Below are positions 1 through 7,238 of a stretch of 11,844 bases of DNA, piece after piece; position 1 is the first letter of the stretch, and every line of letters begins with the position of its first letter. Under the pieces are notes generated by a model. The model was not told where the DNA came from. It saw only the letters and a program-made list of their open reading frames with translations, and made no database searches. Source of the DNA: Phycisphaerales bacterium. Lineage in GTDB: Bacteria > Planctomycetota > Phycisphaerae > Phycisphaerales > SM1A02. The stretch lies in contig JAKVBR010000019.1 in the NCBI GenBank assembly GCA_022447165.1, forward strand, positions 1-11,844. The letters are read 5' to 3'. Position numbers and translations under genes: made by a program.

Positions 1-1
1 C

Positions 2-1819
2 CGTCTTGAACTTTTCGGTAAGGTTTGCGATGCGGTTCATCACGGTCACCAAAAAGGCGTGATTCACAGGGACTTAAAACCCGACAATATTCTTGTAGAC
101 AACAATGGCGAACCCAAGATTATCGACTTCGGTGTTGCGCGTGCAACCGATGCGGATTTAGCAGTCACCACGATGGAAACAACGATGGGGCAACTCATCG
201 GCACGCTTCAGTACATGAGCCCTGAACAGTGTGATGCGGATCCTGACCGCATTGATATTCGTTCTGATGTGTACGCGCTTGGCGTTATCTTGTTCCAGTT
301 ACTTTCTGAGCACTTGCCTTATGACTTACGCCGGTTAGCCATTCACGAAGCGGTACGCATCATTAAAGATGAGCGGCCACTTACGATGAGCACGGTCAAC
401 CTGTCGCTTAAGGGTGACATTGAGACCATCGTGATTAAAGCGATGGAAAAAGATAGAGACCGTCGGTATCAATCTGCAGCTGAATTCGGACAAGACATCA
501 ACCACTTCTTAAACAATGACCCGATTATTGCGCGTCCACTTTCTATTAGTTATCAATTGCGTTTGTTTACGAAGAAATACAAGCGTACTTGTGTTGCCGT
601 CATCGTGTCTGCGCTTTCAATTGTGCTAGGGTTGATTGGCACAACATGGGGTATGGTGGAAGCGAATCACCAACGAAACATCGCAAATGAACAACGCATC
701 ATTGCCGAAGACAGATATGCCATGGCGATGGATATGCTTCGTGAAAATGTAGGCGACTTTTATGCGGGCATCGTGAAACTTAATGCAGCAACAGATGTTC
801 GCAAAAATGTCATTGACAAGACGATTGCATACGCAGACCGTCTTGAAGCAACGGAAGGTCCAAATGATGACATACTCGCTGTTCAAGCGTTAACACAGAG
901 TTTGTACGGTTCGTACTACTGGAGTTTGCGAGGTGCGAACTTAGGGGACCAAGCGAAAGCGCTAGAACATTACAACAATGCATTAAACCTTAATACTGAA
1001 CTTGTGAATCGTGGCGTTGCAAAGCAAAAGCAAGCACTTGCAGTCACGCAATTTAAAATCAGTGATATTGAAAGAGCAAATGAAGAGTATGCCAGATGTT
1101 TAATCATGCTTGATAAGGCAGACGTTAACATTGATGAGTATATCGCTGAGTTTCCAGAAAGCATCAAAGCGCCTCGCATCAAAAATGCAATTGACATGAC
1201 AAGGGTAGATGTGCTCATCAAAATGGGAGAGAACAAAAAGGCTCAGGAAGCAATTGATGACTTGATTGAGGAACGCCGGTATATGGCGAACGCTTCCCCA
1301 AGAGATTTAAAACTCAAGCGGGATTATGCAAACATCTTGCAGCGGGGTGGCAAGATTAACTACAACTTAGAGGACTATGAAAAAGCGATTGATTATTACA
1401 CCCTTGCTCAAGATGTCTTCGTTGAACTCATTGAAAAAGAGCCAGAGAATGGTAGAGCCCCTCGTGATCATGCTTGGTCGCTCTACTTCCTCGGCGAAGC
1501 GCAATTAGGCCACAGACAAGTTGATGAAGCTTTTACTTCGCTAGACAATGGTCTGTTTATCATCAGAGACCGTTGTGCGGCATACCCAGCGGATGCTGAT
1601 GCGAGAAATGATGTTGCGTTGTATCTCGGCCAATACATGTACTTCTGTGAAAACGAGAATCAGCACGATAGGGCGAAGGAAAGCACGAAAAGCATTCTTC
1701 TGGTCTTGCAGCCGATTGTCGAAGCAAACCCATCCAATTACGCTTTAGCAGAGATGTACACCGTTGTTGAGGACCACCACAATAACGTCGGTACATCAGC
1801 AGCTGTCGACACCGAGTAA
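2..1819 (+). CDS. Membrane-anchored Ser/Thr protein kinase with TPR-like C-terminal region (5' end missing)
   Basis: The reading frame is open from base 2, so the gene begins before the window; the GTG at 59 is an internal Val of the catalytic loop, not a start. The visible 605 residues begin inside the kinase domain. The catalytic loop HRDLKPDN is at about residues 22-29, DFG at 42-44, SPEQ (the APE-like motif) at 73-76 and the subdomain IX Asp (RSDVYALG) near 89. The motifs needed for catalysis in this part are intact; the glycine loop and the lysine of subdomain II lie outside the window. One hydrophobic helix (about 197-218) follows the kinase, then a basic/polar linker and roughly 380 residues of helical, TPR-like repeats. 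The kinase would be cytoplasmic and the C-terminal repeats probably periplasmic. This layout is common in planctomycetes. The substrate and signal are unknown. The family call is firm. Confidence 0.93.
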   Translation, partial: RLELFGKVCDAVHHGHQKGVIHRDLKPDNILVDNNGEPKIIDFGVARATDADLAVTTMETTMGQLIGTLQYMSPEQCDADPDRIDIRSDVYALGVILFQLLSEHLPYDLRRLAIHEAVRIIKDERPLTMSTVNLSLKGDIETIVIKAMEKDRDRRYQSAAEFGQDINHFLNNDPIIARPLSISYQLRLFTKKYKRTCVAVIVSALSIVLGLIGTTWGMVEANHQRNIANEQRIIAEDRYAMAMDMLRENVGDFYAGIVKLNAATDVRKNVIDKTIAYADRLEATEGPNDDILAVQALTQSLYGSYYWSLRGANLGDQAKALEHYNNALNLNTELVNRGVAKQKQALAVTQFKISDIERANEEYARCLIMLDKADVNIDEYIAEFPESIKAPRIKNAIDMTRVDVLIKMGENKKAQEAIDDLIEERRYMANASPRDLKLKRDYANILQRGGKINYNLEDYEKAIDYYTLAQDVFVELIEKEPENGRAPRDHAWSLYFLGEAQLGHRQVDEAFTSLDNGLFIIRDRCAAYPADADARNDVALYLGQYMYFCENENQHDRAKESTKSILLVLQPIVEANPSNYALAEMYTVVEDHHNNVGTSAAVDTE

Positions 1820-2038
1820 AAAACCGCATTTTTTGGACTGTAAACAGCGCTTTTGCGTTTTATTGTCAAATTGCGTTCACAAATTTCATTGAACCACATA
1901 GAAGGAGTTAGAACAGCAAATTTTTGAATCTTTTATGAACTTTCAACTCACACTCCCGTAATACTCTTAACTCTTAAAAACTCTCCTCCTTAAGAACTAT
2001 CTCTCTCCCTCTCTCTCCGATTTCCTCCTTCGTGGAGC
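1820..2038. other. Convergent intergenic region with pyrimidine-rich tract
   Basis: This lies between the converging kinase and permease genes. No convincing ORF is seen; ATG at about 1935 opens only 8 codons without a ribosome site. Just after the kinase stop an A6/T6 inverted repeat (1818-1823 with 1829-1834) could form a weak A:T hairpin, too weak to call a terminator. From about 1965 to 2030 the plus strand is almost all C and T, including CT-dinucleotide runs near 2001-2018 and two CCTCCTT motifs (1985-1991 and 2024-2030). Confidence 0.6.
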
Positions 2039-2066
2039 ACGCCCCCTAGCATTTGCTAGGGGGTGT
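2039..2066. terminator. GC-rich hairpin, likely terminator of the minus-strand operon and possibly also of the kinase gene
   Basis: The arms 2039-2050 and 2055-2066 pair over 12 positions (one G:T wobble) around a 4-nt loop. The hairpin starts 4 nt after the permease stop codon on the minus strand, the usual place for a terminator. Neither flank has a long T run; the plus-strand side is mildly T-rich (TGTTCGTTTA). It may therefore be a bidirectional terminator or an mRNA-end stabilising hairpin. Confidence 0.62.
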
Positions 2067-2070
2067 TCGT

Positions 2071-3198
2071 TTAGGTCATGTCAAACTGTTGTTTAAGTGC
2101 ACGGATGCCACGCTCGTCGCCAATGATCGTGAGTTGGTCACCCTCTTCAAGAATTGTACTTCCACGCGGAACAACCATATGTCCACGTCTGTGAATGAGC
2201 ACAACGAGGCAGCCATCAGGAAATCCTAAACTGTGAATAGGTGCATCAATGAGCGAACCTGCTGGCGTTCCTTTTTGGATGTGGAGCGAAACAAAGTGAT
2301 CATCTCGCAACAAGATTTCTTTGAGTTCCTGACCAGTTTGGGCATCGAGCCAAGTCGACATAAAGTTTTCTTGTTCAACATGACCTGCAAGTTGGGCAAG
2401 GAGTCGCAAGTGTTGTGAAGGGTCATCCTCTGGACTTACCAAAAAGAAGATGGCATGAATGCTTTCTTTTTCATGTTGTTCGCCAAATGCGTCACTCATG
2501 TCAATCGTGATGCCGTCTTTGCAACGAACAATGACCATGAGTGGTTGTTCGATGCCAGCAACACGTAAGTGAGGTAATGCAACACCACCCGTTACTGGCG
2601 TTGCACCAACTTTAGTTCCGTGCAAGAAACCCTCTTCAAGCGATTGAGCAGTTACGGGAACGAGTGAAGATAAATCCGAAGATGCTTGATGCACGATTGA
2701 TTCAAACGTCGAATCATTCGTTGCTTCTACAAACTGAGCCGTCGCGACGATTTCATCGAATGGGTCATGCTTCCGTAAACCCTTCTCCTTGAGAATTCCT
2801 CTAAGTTCAATGTCAAGAGCCACGAAACGTTTCCTTCCAAGTCGCTCAAAAATGTGATAGATCGCACCATACCGATCGACTCGTTTCTGTCCATATGCAA
2901 AATACCAAATGATGCTTACGACAACGATTCCTGCAGAGAAAATCACAGGGAGCCAACCCATAATGAATATGATTGCAATGCAAGACGAAGCGCCAATCAG
3001 TTGAAGCCAAGGGTAGAACGGCGTTCTGAATCCGGGGTCATAAGAATCGAGCTTGGTTTCCCTCATGACGATGACGGACAAGCACAACAGGGCGAACATT
3101 AACAGTTGGAACGCACTTGCAAGTTTTGCAATTTTCAGTGGGTCGAGGAAAACAATAGGAAAGGACGATGCCAATAATCGGGGTCCCTTTCTTGTCAA
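2071..3198 (-). CDS. C-terminal part of frameshifted APC permease: last membrane helices, PTS EIIA-like domain, TrkA-C domain
   Basis: This is the downstream frame of the broken permease. The nominal start at 3198 is TTG with no ribosome site, and a stop codon lies in frame just upstream, so it is unlikely to be an independent gene. Counting from 3198, residues 14-50 continue a permease helix (KLASAF...VIVMRE is typical of late APC helices). Two more hydrophobic helices follow (about 62-103), then a cytoplasmic part. Residues about 148-300 resemble a PTS EIIA type-2 domain: GGVALPHLR places His210 where the family has its phospho-histidine, and FFLVSPEDD...HLRLLAQLA is typical of the fold. 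Residues about 303-372 resemble the TrkA-C/RCK_C ligand-binding domain (PDGCLVVLIHRRG...LEEGDQLTIIG). By analogy the tail would regulate transport through ligand binding or phosphorylation; this is inference. Confidence 0.8.
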   Translation of the reverse strand: MTRKGPRLLASSFPIVFLDPLKIAKLASAFQLLMFALLCLSVIVMRETKLDSYDPGFRTPFYPWLQLIGASSCIAIIFIMGWLPVIFSAGIVVVSIIWYFAYGQKRVDRYGAIYHIFERLGRKRFVALDIELRGILKEKGLRKHDPFDEIVATAQFVEATNDSTFESIVHQASSDLSSLVPVTAQSLEEGFLHGTKVGATPVTGGVALPHLRVAGIEQPLMVIVRCKDGITIDMSDAFGEQHEKESIHAIFFLVSPEDDPSQHLRLLAQLAGHVEQENFMSTWLDAQTGQELKEILLRDDHFVSLHIQKGTPAGSLIDAPIHSLGFPDGCLVVLIHRRGHMVVPRGSTILEEGDQLTIIGDERGIRALKQQFDMT

Positions 3199-4204
3199 CT
3201 TGGTTTAAAAAGCGTGGAAGCAAGTGATCTTTACTCATCGCAAGCGGGTATCGTGATGCACTGAGAATCCCTGCATTTGCAACAGCAAGAAAACCAAGTA
3301 TCCCTGCAAAGCCCATAATGTATAACCCCGTGTTTGAGCCAGTGATTTGAGCAGCGACGGTTGCAACAGGAGTGTAGTTCGTGTGCGTTCCAGCTGTGTC
3401 TGTTGTGATAAAGCCGCCTTCTCCAAATCCAACACCGCTCACACCAACCATGACGGTTAATCCGACCACATAGATAACGACTGCCATGCCAATCGAAATG
3501 AATAATCCAAGTGGTAGGTTTCGTTCAGGGTTTTTGATTTCGCCTGCAACACTGATGACTTTAGTGATGCCGGCGTAACTTAGAAACACGAGCCCTGCAG
3601 CAGCAAGAAAGTTTCCAGAACCGCTAGGACTCTTGAAGAAGTTGTCAAAATTTTGCGATTTGACATCGTAGTTATTCACAATATCCATGCTTCCTGTTGC
3701 AAGGAACCAGAAGAGCAGAAGTAGCAATATCGAAACAAAAACGATTTGCATCATCGCCGTCTTCTTCGCCCCAAGGATGTTGAGCCCCGTAAACAATACG
3801 AGCAGCCCGAGAGCAATGAGGGTAAACCACGAATCTCCCATGCCACTTGGCATAAAGATTTGAAGGTATGCACTCATCCCGACGAGGGCAAAACCGGCTT
3901 TCAAAAGCAGAGCAAGCCAAATGCCACAACCACCAATTGTGCCTACCATGGGGCCTAAACTGCGGTCAAGAAAATAATAGACGCCTCCTGATTTTGGCAT
4001 TGCAGTGCCAAGTTCAATTTTGCAGAGCATCGGTGGAATGAGTAAAAGCCCTGCGATGAGATACGACAGAATGACAGCAGGACCAGCCATCTGGGTCGCC
4101 AAACTCGGCAAGAGGAAAAAACCGCTACTGAGGACTGCGCCCGTAGACAATGCAAAAACGCCGATGAGTCCAAGTTCTTTTTTTGTCTTTGTAAGCAGGT
4201 TCAT
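3038..4204 (-). CDS. N-terminal part of frameshifted APC-superfamily amino-acid permease
   Basis: The ATG at 4204 has a good ribosome site (GAGGAG, about 7 nt upstream). The protein opens with the APC signature: a hydrophilic start (KTKKELGLIGVFALSTGAVLSSGFFLLP, first helix with the Ser/Gly-rich unwound segment), then about nine further helices. GEIKNPERNLPLG near the middle is the loop typical of APC amino-acid transporters. Homology holds to about residue 348 (GTPIIGIVLS). After that this frame becomes Cys/Arg-rich nonsense up to a stop at 3038, while the expected continuation appears in another frame. The residues after about 350 are therefore probably not native. It follows fumC by 54 nt, probably in the same operon; a CATAAT box at 4224-4229 is only a weak candidate for an extra promoter. 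The transported amino acid cannot be told from sequence. Confidence 0.85.
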   Translation of the reverse strand: MNLLTKTKKELGLIGVFALSTGAVLSSGFFLLPSLATQMAGPAVILSYLIAGLLLIPPMLCKIELGTAMPKSGGVYYFLDRSLGPMVGTIGGCGIWLALLLKAGFALVGMSAYLQIFMPSGMGDSWFTLIALGLLVLFTGLNILGAKKTAMMQIVFVSILLLLLFWFLATGSMDIVNNYDVKSQNFDNFFKSPSGSGNFLAAAGLVFLSYAGITKVISVAGEIKNPERNLPLGLFISIGMAVVIYVVGLTVMVGVSGVGFGEGGFITTDTAGTHTNYTPVATVAAQITGSNTGLYIMGFAGILGFLAVANAGILSASRYPLAMSKDHLLPRFLNQVDKKGTPIIGIVLSYCFPRPTENCKTCKCVPTVNVRPVVLVRHRHEGNQARFL

Positions 4205-4258
4205 TGAGAGACTCCTCGCTCACATTATGCAAATTTTGGTCAATCGTGCATCAATAAA

Positions 4259-5701
4259 CTAGGGTTGAGGCTCAGTCATCGCCATAAAATCGAGGTGTTT
4301 ATCGAGTTCTTCCTCGCTAAGAAGACCTTCACGAAGCACGCATTCTCGAATTGTTTCACCACTGGCAAACGCGTCTTTGGCCAATTTGGCAGCCTTGTCG
4401 TACCCAATGATCGGTGCAAGGGCAGTGCCGACCATGAGTGATTGCTCAACAAGTCCCTCTGCAATTTCTTTGTTGACTTCGAGGCCTTCGATAAGTTTCT
4501 CATTGAGCATGTGGCATGTATGTGCTAGTAAGACGATTGATTCAATCAAACGTTCTGCAATAAGCGGCATGCAAAGATTGAGCTCCAATAGTGATCCAAT
4601 ACCACCACTTGCAGCAGAAGTAATTGCAGCATCATTGCCAACGACTTGACAATACACTTGCATTGCTGATTCGCTGATGACTGGGTTCACTTTGCCAGGC
4701 ATAATGGATGACCCGGGCTGAACAGCTGGAAGTGCCAGTTGGAAAAGCCCACATCGAGGTCCGGACCCAAGCCAGCGAATGTCATTTGCGACTTTCGAAA
4801 TGCTCGTGGCAATGGTTTTAAGTTCGCCGTGCGCTTCGACCACGCAATCTCTAGTTGCTTGCGCTTCAAAGTGATTTGCTGCTTCTTGGAATTTGATTTT
4901 GGTTGCTTTCGACAACTCGCGGCACACATGTGTTGCAAACTTTGGGTGGGTGTTGATACCTGTACCAACTGCTGTGCCACCTATTGGCAGGTTTTCCGCC
5001 ATCCGCATCATCGCCCGCTCAGCGCGTTTGATGCCATATTCAATTGCTGCAGCGTAACCAGAAAAGATTTGCCCAATCCGAATTGGCGTTGCATCCATCA
5101 GGTGCGTGCGTCCAACAGTGACAATGTTGTCCCATTTCTTTGCTTTTGCTTTTAACCCTTTATGTAACACCTTGAGTGCGGGAATGAGTTGCATTCGGAT
5201 TTCCACACACGCTGCAATCTGCATCGCTGTTGGGAATGTGTCGTTTGAAGATTGCCCCATGTTGACATGATCGTTTGGATGAATAGGATTTTTTGCACCT
5301 ATCTTTTGCCCAGCAGACTTGCACGCGATGTTTGAAACAACCTCATTCATGTTCATGTTCGTCGATGTTCCAGAGCCAGTCTGGAATACGTCGATGGGAA
5401 AATGGCGCATCATGCCACTATGCCTAGTTTTATCTTCAAGCGCTTCTAGGATTTCATCACATGCATCAACAATGAGGTCACACCGTGTTGCGTCAAGATG
5501 CTTAAGTTTATTGTTGGCAATTGCCGCACTCCGTTTTAGTAATGCAAACGCAGCAATGACTGGAGCGGGCAGTGGCCTCCCAGAAATTGGGAAGTTCAAT
5601 ACAGCCCTTTGTGTGGTTGCACCATACAAAGCGATTGAAGGCACTTCCATCGTTCCCATTGAATCAGACTCAACTCTTGTTCTCACTGTTTTCTTTGCCA
5701 T
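4259..5701 (-). CDS. fumC: Fumarate hydratase, class II
   Basis: This enzyme reversibly hydrates fumarate to L-malate in the TCA cycle, as a cytoplasmic homotetramer without an iron-sulfur cluster. The 480-residue protein has the full set of family motifs: TGSGTSTNMNMNEV (108-121), HPNDHVNMGQSSND (141-154), GRTHLMDATP with the catalytic-site His200, and the superfamily signature GSSIMPGKVNP (330-340), where Ser331 and Lys337 match E. coli Ser318 and Lys324. The length is slightly above the usual 460-470 because of a basic N-terminal extension (MAKKTVRTRVESDSMG). The ATG at 5701 lies 3 nt after the stop of the HEAT-repeat gene, with no clear ribosome site, so translation may be coupled to that gene. 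Aspartase is the main alternative; SGTSTNMNMNE and the overall pattern favour fumarase. Confidence 0.95.
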   Translation of the reverse strand: MAKKTVRTRVESDSMGTMEVPSIALYGATTQRAVLNFPISGRPLPAPVIAAFALLKRSAAIANNKLKHLDATRCDLIVDACDEILEALEDKTRHSGMMRHFPIDVFQTGSGTSTNMNMNEVVSNIACKSAGQKIGAKNPIHPNDHVNMGQSSNDTFPTAMQIAACVEIRMQLIPALKVLHKGLKAKAKKWDNIVTVGRTHLMDATPIRIGQIFSGYAAAIEYGIKRAERAMMRMAENLPIGGTAVGTGINTHPKFATHVCRELSKATKIKFQEAANHFEAQATRDCVVEAHGELKTIATSISKVANDIRWLGSGPRCGLFQLALPAVQPGSSIMPGKVNPVISESAMQVYCQVVGNDAAITSAASGGIGSLLELNLCMPLIAERLIESIVLLAHTCHMLNEKLIEGLEVNKEIAEGLVEQSLMVGTALAPIIGYDKAAKLAKDAFASGETIRECVLREGLLSEEELDKHLDFMAMTEPQP

Positions 5702-5704
5702 CGT

Positions 5705-7150
5705 TTAAGAAGTACTTTCTTCGTTGCTTTCTTGAGGTGCATGAGGAGCGAAACCGAGCAAATCTAGCTGTTCTTTATTGAGAGTTTGCTCGAATCGGGT
5801 TTTGATTTGCTGAAGAATGACATCAGCGACTGCTTGATTTGTTTCTTTGAGTTCAAGCCATGCATTGATCCAGGGTTCCGGTAATGGCATGGCGTCTGCT
5901 GCAGCGTCCCAAGCAGATGCAAAGATTGCTGCGCGGAATCTAAGCGCAAGCATATCTTCGTCAACGAGGGATTCGCCAAAGGTATCGAGAAGTTGCAACG
6001 CGCTAACAGCGTCACCTTCTTCAATCAAAAGCGGTACAGTGCGTTTTGCGATCGTTCTGCGTTCAGGAAGAGATCGAGATGCTGAAAGATCCCAAACAGA
6101 GGTCAGGAGATCGAGTCGCAGGGCGCTACGGCCACTGCGTTGGAGCATATCGTCAGCACGCAGCAAGTCACTCGTTGATAACTTTTGCCCAACGCTGATT
6201 ACCGCTGCATCCCAGTCAGCATCATCAGGTCTTTGCAGTTGCATCAGTGACTTGAATGCGTCAATCGTTGCCTTTTGTTGTAATGCTCTTAACGCAAGTT
6301 TGTAAAACTCACTATCGTGAGCAAAACCAATGAGTGGAGTTGCAAATCCTGCTTCTGCGAATCCTTTGGCAACAGCCAATTGTAGTTTTCGGTTTTGGCT
6401 ATTGAGGAACTCAGCGAGTTTAACCCGACTTTCATCAGTTCCAACCATTGCTTCAATGGTGAGCAGTTCAGGAGTGTTATTGTGGCGCCGAACTTGGCGA
6501 ACGAGCGTATGGAGCGCATGTTTTTGGTCATCTGAAACTTCGTGTGTTTTTAGTAACTCAACGAGTGCGAGTGTAGCAGCAGAATTTGGTTCTTTTGAGA
6601 GTTTGTCAACGATGACATCAAAAGAGCCACTGTATGGATGCCGTTGAAAATACAGCAACTCAGCATTCGCAATTTCAACATTTGTCTCTTCAGCAAGCGC
6701 TAGTGTGACAAACTCTTCGAGACCTGAAAACTCAATCTCAGGTAAGAACTTTGCAACTGCAAGCCGAACACCTTCATCAGAGTCGCTCAACAAACTAACG
6801 ACGAGTTGCAACTCGTCTACAGTTGCTTCGTTATCTCGCAAGAGAATGGCAACTCGTTCAATGCCAAATGTGCGAATCTCAGGGAGTGGGTCAGATAGCA
6901 CGCTAGGCAACTTTTGATGTTGGTGTTCAAGCGATATCAGCGGCCAATATGTTTCGTATGTGTCTAACACTCGCTCACGATAATGCTCTGGCTGTGTTTT
7001 GATGTCTGGTTTAGGCTGTGTTTCGACCTTGAAGGGGAAATCAGAACCACCTTTTTCCGATGTGTGTTGAGGCGATTCACAACTTGCCATCAAACTCAAA
7101 GAGTAGATGAAAAACGCCAACACAATCTGAATCAGTAATCGGGAGTTCAT
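5705..7150 (-). CDS. Putative lipoprotein with HEAT-like helical repeats
   Basis: Function is not recognised. The ATG at 7150 (481 residues) is chosen because a signal peptide starts right there: MNSRLLIQ, then a hydrophobic stretch, then LMASC with Cys24 as a probable lipidation site (the lipobox is imperfect, Met at -3). An upstream in-frame TTG at 7162 would add four residues and is less likely. After a polar linker (about 25-60) the protein is a series of short paired helices (e.g. DPLPEIRTFGIERVAILLRD and SDSDEGVRLAVAKFLPEI) of HEAT/Armadillo type to about residue 400, then a less regular helical end and a Ser/Glu-rich tail. Such repeats usually bind other proteins. It would sit on the membrane facing the periplasm. 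It is first in a probable operon with fumC and the permease. A TACAAT box on the minus strand (7170-7175) could be its -10 element, but no good -35 is visible. Confidence 0.8.
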   Translation of the reverse strand: MNSRLLIQIVLAFFIYSLSLMASCESPQHTSEKGGSDFPFKVETQPKPDIKTQPEHYRERVLDTYETYWPLISLEHQHQKLPSVLSDPLPEIRTFGIERVAILLRDNEATVDELQLVVSLLSDSDEGVRLAVAKFLPEIEFSGLEEFVTLALAEETNVEIANAELLYFQRHPYSGSFDVIVDKLSKEPNSAATLALVELLKTHEVSDDQKHALHTLVRQVRRHNNTPELLTIEAMVGTDESRVKLAEFLNSQNRKLQLAVAKGFAEAGFATPLIGFAHDSEFYKLALRALQQKATIDAFKSLMQLQRPDDADWDAAVISVGQKLSTSDLLRADDMLQRSGRSALRLDLLTSVWDLSASRSLPERRTIAKRTVPLLIEEGDAVSALQLLDTFGESLVDEDMLALRFRAAIFASAWDAAADAMPLPEPWINAWLELKETNQAVADVILQQIKTRFEQTLNKEQLDLLGFAPHAPQESNEESTS

Positions 7151-7238
7151 AAGGTCATTCAATGCCTGTATTGTATTCGATTAAGCGTTCTTAGACTGTT
7201 GTGTTTCCCTTTTCTACGAACTCATATTGAAGTACAAT

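Noticed and set aside
59..1819. GTG at 59 as the kinase gene start
   Set aside because: It encodes the Val just before HRDLKPDN in the catalytic loop; the frame is open to the window edge, so the true start lies outside.
1..1819. The kinase with TPR-like region as part of a defence system
   Set aside because: Such kinases are abundant in planctomycetes and no defence-related neighbours are present.
1818..1834. A6/T6 inverted repeat right after the kinase stop as a terminator
   Set aside because: A 6-bp A:T-only stem is too weak to call a terminator on its own.
1935..1961. Short ATG frame (8 codons) in the intergenic region
   Set aside because: No ribosome site at proper distance and no sign of coding selection.
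3140..3190. Programmed +1 frameshift in the permease
   Set aside because: No recognisable slippery site or stop-codon context, and residues seem to be missing at the junction, which fits a deletion better.
4739..5155. 138-codon frame on the plus strand inside fumC
   Set aside because: Antisense to a well-conserved gene, Cys/Phe-rich, with no recognisable domain or ribosome site.
5847..6305. 152-codon frame on the plus strand inside the HEAT gene
   Set aside because: Ser-rich shadow of the helical-repeat gene with no family features.
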